A stretch of 64,000 bases of DNA from Thermanaeromonas sp. C210 (lineage in GTDB: Bacteria > Bacillota > DSM-521 > Neomoorellales > Neomoorellaceae): the NCBI RefSeq assembly GCF_013167955.1, contig NZ_BLWF01000003.1, forward strand, positions 528,864 through 592,863. Reading direction: 5' to 3'. Below the pieces are notes generated by a model. The model ran no database searches. It saw nothing but the letters and a program-made list of their open reading frames with translations, and was not told the DNA's origin. Made by a program: the position numbers and the translations under genes. Each line of letters opens with the position of its first letter. Position 1 is the first letter of the stretch. This document shows, piece after piece, positions 1 through 8,935 of this stretch.

Positions 1-1
1 G

Positions 2-367
2 GTCCTGGAGAAGGGCCGGACCGGCGAGATCTACAACATTGGAGGAGGCTGCGAGAAGAGAAACCTAGAAGTAGTCCACAGCATCTGCCGGATTGTTGCT
101 GATGTGGTTCGGAAACCAGTGGAGGTTATCTTAAGCCTGGTGAAGTTTATCCCAGATCCCCGGGGTAGTGCGCATGATTTTCGGTATGCTTTGGACTGTT
201 CAAAAATTAAGTACGAGTTGGGATGGCAGCCGTCGGTTGATTTTGAAAAGGGGTTGCGGTCTACAGTTGACTGGTATCTTCGCAACCAGGAATGGGTGGA
301 AAGCATAATTACAGGGGAGTACTACGAATTCTATCGAAAAGTATATGGAACAAGTGTTTCACATTAA
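2..367 (+). CDS. rfbB: dTDP-glucose 4,6-dehydratase, C-terminal part (5' end outside window)
   Basis: This is the carboxyl end of an extended short-chain dehydrogenase. The frame is open from base 2 and stops at 365-367. It reads GEIYNIGGG near the start, then PRGSAHDFRYALDCSKIKYE, then LGWQPSVDFEKGL and a WYL segment. This is the usual C-terminal pattern of RfbB-type dehydratases, which convert dTDP-glucose to dTDP-4-keto-6-deoxyglucose on the way to dTDP-rhamnose. The usual arginine in the Pro-Gly-His-Asp segment is replaced (RGSAHDF), so the exact substrate is not certain and another nucleotide-sugar SDR is possible. It heads a polysaccharide cluster. About 190 bases without a gene separate it from the next gene. 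Confidence 0.75.
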   Translation, partial: VLEKGRTGEIYNIGGGCEKRNLEVVHSICRIVADVVRKPVEVILSLVKFIPDPRGSAHDFRYALDCSKIKYELGWQPSVDFEKGLRSTVDWYLRNQEWVESIITGEYYEFYRKVYGTSVSH

Positions 368-557
368 GCAGACAGAAGATGCTGCCAATAGTGATATAGT
401 TTTAGAATGAAGTAAAGAGGGAGTAAGAGAAAAATCATTTTAGTGATGTAGTTTCCGAAAGCGATATTGAAGCTAGAACGTTGGATTTAGAGTTATCTTG
501 CTAACATGCGTGATTATTGTCACATGTATAAAAGGGGAAGGAGATTATTAGGTTAAA

Positions 558-1676
558 ATGCGTATAGGATTTGCATGCGCTTGGGATGACCCTCCAGAGC
601 GAACCTGGTCGTATACTCCTTGGAATCTTTTCAATGCCATGAAAAATAAAATAGAAGTTGTTGATTTTGGTCCGAAGATTGGGCGAGTGCAACGTTTGGC
701 ACTAAAGGCTTTGTATACGAAAAGGAGAAATAATCGGTGGGTTAGTACGTGGAACAGGTCTTCTCTTTGGGATTTTGTCTGTACTCGATACATAATTAAT
801 AAATTGAAGGAGCATGATGTAGCAGCTGTACTCGAGATTGGAGATTTAGCTCAATTGCCTGTTCCGTTTTATCTTTATCAAGACCTGAGTTATGATGTTT
901 TGGAGCGTTACTATGATAAATCACACGGGGTTCCGGGTTTTCCTGGTCTTAGTATTGAGATTATTCGGAAGCGGCGAGATAGGCAACGAAAAATCTACGA
1001 GCAAGCAGCTGGTGTCTTTGCTATGAGTGCGTGGTTTGCCTCTACTTTGATTAAGTGGACTGGACTTCCCCCGAAGAAAGTTCATGTGGTCCACGCAGGA
1101 ATTAATGCCGCAGTAGAGCCAAAGCTTGTACTGCAAGCGAAACAGAGGATGGGAACACGTAGGGGACGTCTACTTTTTGTTGGGAGGGATTTTTGGCGTA
1201 AGGGTGGCGATCTATGCGTGAGAGCGCTTGAGCTTTTGCGGAGGGAGTATAGTCATCATGTGACTCTCACAATAGCTGGTCCACCGAACTGGCCTATGCC
1301 TGGCCCGGTTCCAGAAGGGATCAGCTTTCTCGGGCAAGTACCAATAGATCAAGTTGGCCAACTTTTTGAGGATCATGATTTGTTTGTTATGCCTTCACGC
1401 TTTGAACCATTTGGTATTGTTTTTGCGGAAGCTATTGCTCACGGACTTCCCTGCATAGGAAGGAATGCATTCGCAATGCCTGAGATTATTACGCCTGGGC
1501 ATAATGGAGAGCTTCTCGAAGACGATAACATATATGACCTCGCAGAGCTGATAGTAAAGATCCTTGAGAATGATAAATACTATACTGCGGCTCAGGCTGA
1601 AAGTTATCGCGCAGCTGCGTATTTTTCCTGGAATAGAGTAGCCGACGACATGATTCGAGTTATGGCAGGACCATAG
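558..1676 (+). CDS. glycosyltransferase, GT-B fold, family 1/4
   Basis: A cytoplasmic sugar transferase of 372 residues that probably adds one sugar to a lipid-linked repeat unit. The C-terminal GT-B half is clear. A phosphate-binding stretch (LLFVGRDFWRKGGD) starts near residue 200, and an E-x7-E motif (EPFGIVFAE) starts at residue 283, followed by GLPCIGRNAFAMPEII and GHNGELL. The N-terminal half is less conserved. The ATG is preceded by AAGGGGAAGGAG about 15 bases upstream, an adequate site. The gene is A/T-rich like its neighbours, which is common for horizontally acquired O-antigen-type genes. The donor and acceptor sugars cannot be read from sequence. Confidence 0.85.
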   Translation: MRIGFACAWDDPPERTWSYTPWNLFNAMKNKIEVVDFGPKIGRVQRLALKALYTKRRNNRWVSTWNRSSLWDFVCTRYIINKLKEHDVAAVLEIGDLAQLPVPFYLYQDLSYDVLERYYDKSHGVPGFPGLSIEIIRKRRDRQRKIYEQAAGVFAMSAWFASTLIKWTGLPPKKVHVVHAGINAAVEPKLVLQAKQRMGTRRGRLLFVGRDFWRKGGDLCVRALELLRREYSHHVTLTIAGPPNWPMPGPVPEGISFLGQVPIDQVGQLFEDHDLFVMPSRFEPFGIVFAEAIAHGLPCIGRNAFAMPEIITPGHNGELLEDDNIYDLAELIVKILENDKYYTAAQAESYRAAAYFSWNRVADDMIRVMAGP

Positions 1677-1875
1677 AGGGCGATAAAGTTTATGGTGTGT
1701 GGTTACGATTGTCATTGGACTGTGAAGCTAAAGTTTACTTTGAAGCTAAAGATCACTTCGGAGGATATGCTTTTATTAAGTTGTTGCAAACTATTTCCGT
1801 TGCAAAGGATGAAGTCAATTAGAGTATAATTTGAGGAAAAAAGAAAGTTTAAAGGGTTCATGGGGAAGTGATTCA

Positions 1876-3234
1876 ATGTCCGAAATTATTCTCACCTTTT
1901 TTGCAGCAGTTATGATAGTTTCTTCGTGGATTGCTACAAATCATTTTTTTAATCCCCTCGGAATATACACATTTGTGTGGTACATTGGACTGCTCGCTGC
2001 AACGCTGAATTGGGTCGGTTTTAAGGAAATAGATCCTTATGGGTGGATAATGATCGCAATATCATATTTTGCTTTTGCATTAGGTTTTTTTACAATTGTG
2101 CTAGCTCACAAAGTAATAAATTCAAAATATAGCAATAAGACTGCATATGCTTTTTATAACGCTAGAAGTGAGATAAATAAAATAAGAAAATTAACTTTTC
2201 TGTTTTGTATGGCGGCAGCAATTGGAATTTGTTATGAGTGGCTTGGTATTCTTAGTACCTATGGCGGTTTTTCAGGCTTTATCAAAAATGCTAATTTGAT
2301 ATACTCTGAGCGAATTGAAGGTCGTTATGCTTTTTCAATTCCATATTTAAGTTCTTTCGCTCTCGCTGCTTCTGCATTGGCAGGGGTACAAATCGCTTTG
2401 ACGCGGCAATTTACTTTTTTGAACATTTTTCCATTAATTTTAGTGTTTTTATCAAACCTAGCTTCTATGAGTCGAGCAGGTATATTTATGGCACTAGGGT
2501 TGTATATCACTCCTTATTTAATTCTTGCCAATGTTAAACTAGGAAAAAAGAAAAACAAGTTGGTTATTAAAAAGACTTCTAAATTGGTTATTGTTGTTCT
2601 ACTGATAAGTTTGGTCGTCTTTATGGGGACAAATTTTATTCGGGACATACGGGGTGGCATCGAGAGTTACTCAGTGCCACAATCTGATCTGTTAAATTTC
2701 TTACAAAAAACTGGGCTTTTCAGGCCTTCACTTTATGTATACGTTGGTGGACCGCCGATAGCGTTTGCTGAAAGCCTTAAGATGGATCGTGATGTTCTTG
2801 GTAGGGGCGAAATTCCGGGAACCCAGACATTTGCGCCTTTTTTTAGGCTTTTGTCGAAGTTTGGTTTATCAACATATGTTTCTTATTACGAAGAGTTCGT
2901 TGATATTGGAATTCGAGAAATGAACACTGGGACATATTTAAAAGATGTTTATATTGATTTTGGAATTCCTGGAGTAGTTATATTTCCTTACCTACTTGGG
3001 CTTTTTGTAACGTTTCTCTATCAACATATAAGGCGAAAACCTAATATCCTTTGTTTGACTGCTGTATCATTTCTTTATCTTTATATCGAAATGTCAGCAA
3101 TAATGAACATTTTCAGACTGGGTTATTACGTAATTTCTTTTGCGGTTGCCCTTGCAGGGATTATTCTTATAAAGCCAAAGGAAAGTAAAAAGTTCAGCAT
3201 GGGAAGTGAGCATGTTGAATTTTCCGCTCGTTAG
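1876..3234 (+). CDS. oligosaccharide repeat-unit polymerase (Wzy-like membrane protein)
   Basis: A polytopic membrane protein of 452 residues with about ten hydrophobic segments and the SMSRAGI segment after a transmembrane helix that is common in O-antigen polymerase-type proteins (PF01901/oligo_rpt families). It would polymerise undecaprenyl-linked repeat units at the outer face of the membrane. An upstream TTG at 1831 is in frame. I prefer the ATG at 1876 because GGGGAAG lies 7-8 bases before it and the protein then begins directly with a hydrophobic segment. The gene is strongly A/T-rich. Its 3' end overlaps the start of the next glycosyltransferase by about 20 bases, so the two are translationally coupled. 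Confidence 0.8.
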   Translation: MSEIILTFFAAVMIVSSWIATNHFFNPLGIYTFVWYIGLLAATLNWVGFKEIDPYGWIMIAISYFAFALGFFTIVLAHKVINSKYSNKTAYAFYNARSEINKIRKLTFLFCMAAAIGICYEWLGILSTYGGFSGFIKNANLIYSERIEGRYAFSIPYLSSFALAASALAGVQIALTRQFTFLNIFPLILVFLSNLASMSRAGIFMALGLYITPYLILANVKLGKKKNKLVIKKTSKLVIVVLLISLVVFMGTNFIRDIRGGIESYSVPQSDLLNFLQKTGLFRPSLYVYVGGPPIAFAESLKMDRDVLGRGEIPGTQTFAPFFRLLSKFGLSTYVSYYEEFVDIGIREMNTGTYLKDVYIDFGIPGVVIFPYLLGLFVTFLYQHIRRKPNILCLTAVSFLYLYIEMSAIMNIFRLGYYVISFAVALAGIILIKPKESKKFSMGSEHVEFSAR

Positions 3235-3518
3235 TATAATCATCATTTCACATAATTGCAGAAATTATACCTTTCAGTGTCTTAATTCGCTGTTATTTTA
3301 TAGTGGTCTGATTGGCGAAATCATTGTAGTGGACAACTGCTCTACAGATGGCACAGTTGAGATGATCAGAGAAAAATTCGAGTCAGTTAAGATTATAGCA
3401 AACGACGAAAACAAGGGTTATGCATATGCCGTAAATGTAGGTGTCACCAATGCCCAAGGGAATTTTGTTATCATTACTAATGCAGATGTAGTAATAGACC
3501 AAAAAGCAATTGATTTGC

Positions 3519-3523
3519 TAATT
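3519..3523. repeat. target-site duplication, left copy (TAATT)
   Basis: Five bases TAATT lie immediately left of the IS terminus GAGGCATCTGCG. The same five bases occur at 5255-5259 immediately right of the other terminus. Confidence 0.9.
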
Positions 3524-3714
3524 GAGGCATCTGCGTTGTGGCCGATTTTTTAGAAGGCCTTGACATAATCTTACAGAAGCAACCCTATAATTAATAGGGT
3601 AGGCGCCTCAGGAATATAAAAAGCCTTAAGGAGATGGCAAGCGTTGGTAAAATAACCCCAAAAAGGGTATATTACTTCTTCTACCACCCTTTATGGTAGT
3701 ATCTACCACTTAAT

Positions 3715-5043
3715 TTAGGCTGCCTTTACTAAACTGCGTAGGTTTTCTCCTTTCTTTTCTCGTATCCTCCCTAGCGCCATGGCCAGCATCACCGCTAACG
3801 CTAGAGCGCATGTTAAACTCATCTTCTTTAATCCTCGAATAAAGTGTTGCTCAAAACCAAAACTCTGGTCTAATCGGCTGTTTACTCGCTCCACCGCTGT
3901 ACGCTTCTTGTAAAGTTCCTCCCAGCGGTAGCTGGAACGTGCTAGCGGCGTGAACACCCTCCGGTCTTCCTTAAGGGGTATCCGAATACTGCTCTTAACC
4001 GGACATTTATCTATTCCCTTGCATCTTAACCCATAATGCCTGGCCGGACAGCGGTATTTTAATGTTTCCCGGTCCTTCTCAAATCCTCCATAGGCCATCT
4101 CCCTCTTTATCCCCGTCTCCGGACAGTAACAGTATACTTTCCCCTTATAGTCGTATACTACGCTCTCCTGCCCCGCTATTAGTTTAGTTTCTTCCCCGTC
4201 TTTCCATTGGTTCCTTATGTCTATGACCGGCTTTATTTGATACTCTTCCCATAGCTCGATGATTAGTTCTGTGGAGTCGTAGGCCTTGTCTGCTGTAAGA
4301 TATTTAATCCTTTCAAAGGTCCCCGGTGCCTTCTCTTTTACCCTCTCCAGAAGCTTGGGCGCCTCTTTTACTTCGCTCGCCGACGCCTTGGTAACTTTAA
4401 ACCCTAGAGGCAGTTCGTATAGGGCATCTACTATTAGGTGCAGCCGAAATCCAAACCATTTCACTACTTTTTCCCACTGGCTGCCGTCTTCCCTCTTACC
4501 CCGGTAAACCTTACACCCCCAGTCTGCATCTTGTTCCCGCCGACCGTCAGGTCTAAGCTCCCCCACTTTTTCCTTCTTCCTCCCACGACTTAAGCTCGCC
4601 AAGGCTTTGCCGTCTATGGCCGCTACTTCTCCAAAACCCGGTAGTTCCTCCCTTAGCTCCTCTACCAGCCGGTAAAATATTTCTTCGACCTTCTCTTCTT
4701 TCTTAAGCAGTTTCCCCAAAAACCGGCTGTATACCCATGACGGCGGTACGGCTTTTTCTCCCTTCGTTAGGTCAAATCCGCATAGCTCTCGTAATTGGGC
4801 ATTACGCCAAAGTTCCCGCCTTAAACTTTCTATCGAAGGATGTTGGTATACTATCCCTGCCAGTACAGAGTTCCATACGGCCCTTATGGGATAGTCATCC
4901 CGCCCATTCGCCCGTTCCTTCTCCAGTTCCACCATCAATTCTTCGTCCGGCATGTATTCAAGTACTAGCCTAAGTCGTTCGAGCTCCCCTAAATTTTCGA
5001 TTTCCCTCCACCCAAAAAGCCTCTGTTGTGGTATAATAGCCAT
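3715..5043 (-). CDS. IS transposase, DDE type, intact (442 aa)
   Basis: The transposase catalyses cut-and-paste movement of the IS. An N-terminal region resembling DUF772 covers about residues 15-110. The DDE core follows: first Asp in AAIDGKALASLSRGR, second Asp in LTADKAYDS, and the C-terminal Y-x2-R-x3-E signature in YKKRTAVERVNSRLDQSFG. Four Cys residues in the insertion before the last motif (CYCPETG, CPARHYGLRC, CPVKS) suggest a zinc-binding element. The start is an ATG at 5041-5043 with GGAGGG upstream on the minus strand. That ribosome site lies in a long inverted repeat (see 5044-5110). The frame is complete, unlike copy 2. Confidence 0.92.
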   Translation of the reverse strand: MAIIPQQRLFGWREIENLGELERLRLVLEYMPDEELMVELEKERANGRDDYPIRAVWNSVLAGIVYQHPSIESLRRELWRNAQLRELCGFDLTKGEKAVPPSWVYSRFLGKLLKKEEKVEEIFYRLVEELREELPGFGEVAAIDGKALASLSRGRKKEKVGELRPDGRREQDADWGCKVYRGKREDGSQWEKVVKWFGFRLHLIVDALYELPLGFKVTKASASEVKEAPKLLERVKEKAPGTFERIKYLTADKAYDSTELIIELWEEYQIKPVIDIRNQWKDGEETKLIAGQESVVYDYKGKVYCYCPETGIKREMAYGGFEKDRETLKYRCPARHYGLRCKGIDKCPVKSSIRIPLKEDRRVFTPLARSSYRWEELYKKRTAVERVNSRLDQSFGFEQHFIRGLKKMSLTCALALAVMLAMALGRIREKKGENLRSLVKAA

Positions 5044-5110
5044 GGATGACCCTCCTTTGTTTGGTTGGTTTGGTCTTACTTAACAGATTCGCTCTGAAGG
5101 AGGGTCATCC
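5044..5110 (-). promoter_or_regulatory. inverted repeat covering the transposase ribosome-binding site
   Basis: A perfect 12-bp inverted repeat, GGATGACCCTCC (5044-5055) and GGAGGGTCATCC (5099-5110), brackets 43 bases just upstream of the transposase ATG. The start-proximal arm contains the Shine-Dalgarno sequence. A transcript entering from outside the IS would carry both arms and could fold to hide the site. A transcript starting inside the loop would carry only one arm. Preventing translation from impinging transcription is known for other ISs; its operation here is inference. The same arrangement is conserved in copy 2. Confidence 0.6.
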
Positions 5111-5254
5111 TCTTTTTTGGGGTCAATTTTTTAATTCCTTAAACCCAATCCCCCTCAACCCCAACCAAATTCATGCCTTTCCCGGGGTAAAATTTTTTCC
5201 CCCAATCCCTTCATACCTTCACCTTTCTTATTTCCGCGTCAGCGCAGATGGCTC

Positions 5255-5259
5255 TAATT
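5255..5259. repeat. target-site duplication, right copy (TAATT)
   Basis: Second copy of the 5-bp duplication flanking IS copy 1. The glycosyltransferase frame resumes at 5260. Confidence 0.9.
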
Positions 5260-5923
5260 AATTGCCTCAAAAAAAATCCAAAGGTTGGAACAGTGGGTCC
5301 TCAGCAAGTGTTCCCCGATGGCAAGTGGCAAAGGAGCTACGGAGATATACCAGGGCCTTTGAGTAGCATTAAAAACATTTTAGGCATCACCAGCAGCAAG
5401 CACCTGCTGAAGGCACTAACATGGCCTTGGTTTCGCTGGGATAGAAAACCCCGGGAAGTGGGATATATCGATGGTGCAGTGATGGCTATTCGACGGGAAG
5501 CTTTCGAAGCTGTAGGGGGCTTTGATGAGGATTTCTTCTTTTACGGTGAAGATGTGGATTTTTGTATGCGACTTCGCAAGGCAGGTTGGAAGGTTGTTTT
5601 TCTTCCCGAAGCAAAGGTAATCCATGTGCGCGGGGGAAGCTCTACTAAAGTCTGTCCTGACGATAGATTTTTAAAACTTCAGGTTCAGAGCAACATGCTG
5701 TTTTTGAGAAAGCATTACCCAGAGTGGAAGATACACCTTACTTTGATATTGCAGCTGATTTACTGCAAATTGCGGAAATTTACAAGTTACCTGTTGTCCT
5801 TTCTTCCTTCTAAAAAGGCGCACGAGTTTTTCAAGGTAAGAGAAAGAGTGTTTGAGACTCTCTCTATTTTGTGGGCAGAACAGTTAAGGCAATTCAAATC
5901 TACGATTTAAAGTGGTGGGGAAA

Positions 5924-7108
5924 ATGAGTAAAAAATTGAGTGTCCTTCTGCTAGATGGCCTGTGTATGAGTCCTTGGTATGATTTTTACCTTTACAAGGC
6001 CCTGTGTGCATATGCTAATGTAATTTTGGGGTGTATCACATTCCATCTTGATAAGGATTTTTTTAAAAAGAACAATGTCAAAAACTACCCTGGCCCTCTT
6101 GATATTGTGGCTCGCTTGGGGATCCGGGGTAAATTGACGCGTCAGCTTTTAAAAGCCTTTGAGTACTATTTTAACTTAATTTTTTGGGTAATTCGATTTT
6201 GTTTGCGCCCCATGGATATTGTTCATATCCAGTGGTTGCCTCTTATCACTGTTTTACCTTTCGAGTTGTGGTTTATAAAAGTACTTAAAAAAAGGGGAAT
6301 CAAAATAGTTTATACGGTGCATAATGTCCTTCCCCACGATACGAGCTTGAAGTACCGAGAAGTTTTCAAACGGGTCTACCATGAGGTTGATGCACTGATA
6401 TGCCATACAGAGCAGGCAAGGAAGGAATTAATAAGTGGTTTTAATGTTCCGGAACAGAAAATTTGGGTGATTCCACATGGTCCCTTGTTCCATGATCGCC
6501 CTAAAATAGAGCAAGAAGAGGCTAAAGCCCGCTTGAACCTAGCAGGTAAAAACGTGGTTCTGCATTTTGGAAGTCTCAGGCCCTACAAGGGCACGGAGTT
6601 CCTACTTCAAGCTTGGGAGTGGGTCGCGAAGGCTCATCCTAAAGCCATACTGCTTCTAGCTGGGCATGGCGAACCGTCGTATCTTGAAGAGATTCGACGT
6701 TTAATTGCAAGGCTGGAAATTCAAAAGCAGGTGAGGTGTGACTTTAGGTATATACCAGATGAGGAATTGCCTGTATATTACCAGGCCGCGGATATTGTTG
6801 TTTACCCCTATAGGGATATTACCCAAAGCGGTGCCCTTCTTACGGGGATGGCCTTCGGAAAGGCAATTGTCGCCACAGCGGTTGGAGGATTTAAAGAGAC
6901 AATCATTTCTGGGAAAACAGGACTGCTTGTTTCCTATGGAGATGTTAGAGGGCTGGCCAATGCACTTAATGAGTTAATAGATAACCCAGTAAAGCGAGAA
7001 CAATTAGGAAGAGAAGTAAGCTTTTACCTAAAGCAACATTATTCGTGGGAGGCAATCGCTAAGAAAACTCTCGATTGTTATGAATGTATTTTGCGAGAGA
7101 AAACTTGA
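5924..7108 (+). CDS. glycosyltransferase family 4
   Basis: A cytoplasmic GT-B transferase of 394 residues acting in repeat-unit assembly. The N-terminal half holds YTVHNVLPHDTS and ALICHTEQARKEL. The C-terminal donor-binding half holds VVLHFGSLRPYKGTEFLLQA, LLLAGHGEPSYLEEI, ADIVVYPYRDITQSGALLTG, MAFGKAIVATAVGGFKE and GKTGLLV. The usual second catalytic Glu position is occupied by QSG, as seen in some GT4 subgroups. I chose ATG 5924 with GGTGGGG just upstream; an in-frame GTG at 5912 would add four residues. The gene begins 13 bases after the split GT2 ends, so both were one operon. Confidence 0.87.
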   Translation: MSKKLSVLLLDGLCMSPWYDFYLYKALCAYANVILGCITFHLDKDFFKKNNVKNYPGPLDIVARLGIRGKLTRQLLKAFEYYFNLIFWVIRFCLRPMDIVHIQWLPLITVLPFELWFIKVLKKRGIKIVYTVHNVLPHDTSLKYREVFKRVYHEVDALICHTEQARKELISGFNVPEQKIWVIPHGPLFHDRPKIEQEEAKARLNLAGKNVVLHFGSLRPYKGTEFLLQAWEWVAKAHPKAILLLAGHGEPSYLEEIRRLIARLEIQKQVRCDFRYIPDEELPVYYQAADIVVYPYRDITQSGALLTGMAFGKAIVATAVGGFKETIISGKTGLLVSYGDVRGLANALNELIDNPVKREQLGREVSFYLKQHYSWEAIAKKTLDCYECILREKT

Positions 7109-7264
7109 TGACATTTTGGTGACATTCTTTGTAAAAAGCTACAAATCTGCGTGTCTTAGAAGCTATGGTATGCCCATCTCCTATCCGAGGTTAGGGGATA
7201 TCCCTAAAAATAGTGTACGGTGGAAAAAGTTTTCTTGTAGAACAGGCGAACCATAGAGCATTGG

Positions 7265-7402
7265 CAAAAGCCTATATGTGTGACTGTTAGCGACAGCCTT
7301 ACTGGAAATTATTACCGCTCCTTCCATAAAGGTGAAAACGGCTTAAAAAACGCGAAAGAGGACTCTACTGAAATTCCATGACGTCTAGGACATGCTCCCT
7401 AA
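7265..7402 (+). pseudogene. relic of the 3' end of an IS256-family element
   Basis: The 324-base gap 7109-7432 has no gene. Its second half is a decayed IS256 3' end. One frame reads LLATALLEIITAP then VKTA and stop, matching the C-terminus of the intact transposase at 29750-31039 (LLATALLEVITTPETSRRVK). The following bases GGTGAAAACGGCTTAAAAAA, CGCGAAAGAG, AAATTCCATGACGTCTAGGA and CATGCTCC match the outer end of that IS almost base for base. An in-frame TGA precedes LLATAL. This shows an older, diverged relative once lay here. I see nothing identifiable in 7109-7264 apart from a direct repeat of TGACATT at the start. Confidence 0.8.
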
Positions 7403-7432
7403 GGACTATAAAGACTAAAGGGGAAAATCTCT

Positions 7433-8929
7433 GTGCACAAAGCCTCAGCAGTGATCATGGCCGGTGGCCGGGGGGAGAGGTTCTGGCCTTACAGCCGTAC
7501 TGACTATCCCAAGCAGTTCCTGCAAGTAGTCGGGGAAGGTACCCTCCTGCAGCAAGCAGTACGACGGGCACTAAGGCTGGTACCTTTGGAAGAGCTATAC
7601 ATAGTCACCAGCCAAGAGCTGGTAGATGCCGTAAGGCAGCAGGTACCAGAGATAAATTCCAGAAACATTATCCTAGAGCCCGTAGGCCGGGATACGGCAC
7701 CTTGCATTGGCCTAGCGGCCCTCTACCTTGCCCGCCAGGACCCAGAGCAGGTCATGATAGTGCTGCCGGCAGACCACTTTATACCCGATGAAGCTCGCTT
7801 CGCCGATACCCTGCACATGGCTAAAGAACTAGCTGGTAGCACTGATTGTCTAGTCACCATAGGTATCTGCCCCACCCGGCCGGAGACAGGTTACGGCTAT
7901 ATCCGCCTGGGCGAGTCCTACCCAGGGGAATGGGGAAAGCCCGTGTTCTGGGTGAAGGAATTTACCGAGAAGCCAGATCTCGAAAAAGCCCTTACCTTTT
8001 TGAGTACTAACCAGTACCTCTGGAACAGCGGCATGTTTATCTGGAAGGTAAGGGTGATACTTAAAGCCATCGAGCGTTACTTACCCGAACTCTTCCAGGG
8101 GTTAAAGCGTATAGAAGCTCACCTGGGAAGCGAGAGGGAAGCCCAAATACTGGCCCAAGAATTCCCTAGGCTTCCCCGCATATCCATCGATTACGGCGTG
8201 ATGGAGAAGGCAGATAAAGTTTTGGTGATCCCCGGGGACTTTGCCTGGGACGACCTGGGGACCTGGACGGCCCTGGAAAGAGTATGCGAGCTTGACGGGC
8301 AGGGCAACCTCTTGCAAGCCCAAGCTGTGCTTATGGACACCGAAGGTAGCGTCATACGAGCCCAGAAAGAAGACAAACTAGTCGTCGCCTTCGGGGTAAA
8401 GAACGCCCTCATCATTGACACCGAAGATGTGCTGCTGGTAGCCGATAAATCCCGCGCCCCCCAGCTAAAAGAGGTCATCCTGGAGCTTAAACGCCGTGGC
8501 TTAGAACAGTATTTAACCTCCAAAACCACAAGCAGCGGGGAAAGGGCCAGGCCCCAGGATTTGGGGCTGGCCTTCCTAGAGAACGGAACCTTTCCCCATT
8601 GCCCTGTACAAGAAAAGCCCTGGGGGCGGGAGGTATGGTGGAGCGTGACTGAAAAATATGTGGGCAAGGTGATATACGTCCGGGGAGGGCATTCTTTAAG
8701 CCGCCAGTACCACCGCCTAAAGCAAGAGACCATGATGTTCCTCTCTGGAGAAGGGATCTTAGAGCTAGGGGAAGAGAAGATCTCCATTTACCCCGGATTA
8801 ATTGTAGATATTTTACCAGGCACTATACATAGAGTTTCGGCCACTACCGATATTACTTTCCTAGAGGTATCCACACCCGAACTAGATGACGTAGTGCGGC
8901 TGCAAGACGAATACGGAAGGGTAGGGTAG
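7433..8929 (+). CDS. manC: mannose-1-phosphate guanylyltransferase / mannose-6-phosphate isomerase
   Basis: This 498-residue bifunctional cytoplasmic enzyme makes GDP-mannose from mannose-1-phosphate and GTP; its C-terminal cupin domain interconverts fructose- and mannose-6-phosphate. The nucleotidyltransferase signature GGRGERFWPYSRTDYPKQFL is near residue 12. It is followed by VLPADHFIPDE, YGYIRLGE, FTEKPD and NSGMFIWK, and DDLGTW lies near residue 275. The isomerase domain begins at EKPWGREVWW (about residue 394) and has RQYHRLKQETMMFLSGEGILE and the PGTIHRVSA metal-site segment. The start is GTG with GGGGAAAA upstream. The gene lies 6 bases before manB, so the pair form an operon supplying activated mannose. 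G+C is higher than in the preceding cluster. Confidence 0.95.
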   Translation: MHKASAVIMAGGRGERFWPYSRTDYPKQFLQVVGEGTLLQQAVRRALRLVPLEELYIVTSQELVDAVRQQVPEINSRNIILEPVGRDTAPCIGLAALYLARQDPEQVMIVLPADHFIPDEARFADTLHMAKELAGSTDCLVTIGICPTRPETGYGYIRLGESYPGEWGKPVFWVKEFTEKPDLEKALTFLSTNQYLWNSGMFIWKVRVILKAIERYLPELFQGLKRIEAHLGSEREAQILAQEFPRLPRISIDYGVMEKADKVLVIPGDFAWDDLGTWTALERVCELDGQGNLLQAQAVLMDTEGSVIRAQKEDKLVVAFGVKNALIIDTEDVLLVADKSRAPQLKEVILELKRRGLEQYLTSKTTSSGERARPQDLGLAFLENGTFPHCPVQEKPWGREVWWSVTEKYVGKVIYVRGGHSLSRQYHRLKQETMMFLSGEGILELGEEKISIYPGLIVDILPGTIHRVSATTDITFLEVSTPELDDVVRLQDEYGRVG

Positions 8930-8935
8930 AAGAGA

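Larger units (their letters stand above)
3524..5254 (-). mobile_element. insertion sequence copy 1 (DDE transposase, IS1182/IS5-like), 1731 bp
   Basis: The element is bounded by imperfect terminal inverted repeats, GAGGCATCTGCGTTG at the left end and GAGCCATCTGCGCTG read inwards from the right end. It is flanked by a perfect 5-bp duplication, TAATT. One transposase gene on the minus strand fills most of it. About 190 bp lie between the transposase stop and the left end; 119 bp of this are missing in the second copy at 15903-17514. The intact reading frame, clean duplication and restorable target gene indicate a recent insertion. The family name rests on the transposase architecture only. Confidence 0.92.
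3212..5910 (+). pseudogene. family 2 glycosyltransferase split by an insertion sequence
   Basis: A rhamnosyltransferase-like GT2 gene cut in two by the IS at 3524-5254. The 5' part (104 codons) carries VSIIIISHNC, IIVVDNCSTDGT and the metal-binding NADVVID segment. The 3' part (from 5260) carries GYIDGAVMAIRREAFEAVGG, FFYGEDVDFCMRLRKAGW and the VIHVRGGSS segment. Removing the IS plus one TAATT duplication joins ATT at 3521-3523 to AAT at 5260 in frame and gives an uninterrupted protein of 320 residues, the normal length for the family. As it stands the 5' part ends at a stop in the IS (3553). The first start may be GTG 3206 or ATG 3212; GGGAAG at 3201-3206 favours the ATG. Confidence 0.93.

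Noticed and set aside
1722..1760. Direct repeat of GAAGCTAAAG before the Wzy-like gene
   Set aside because: Only two 10-base units in A/T-rich DNA, so likely a local duplication without function.
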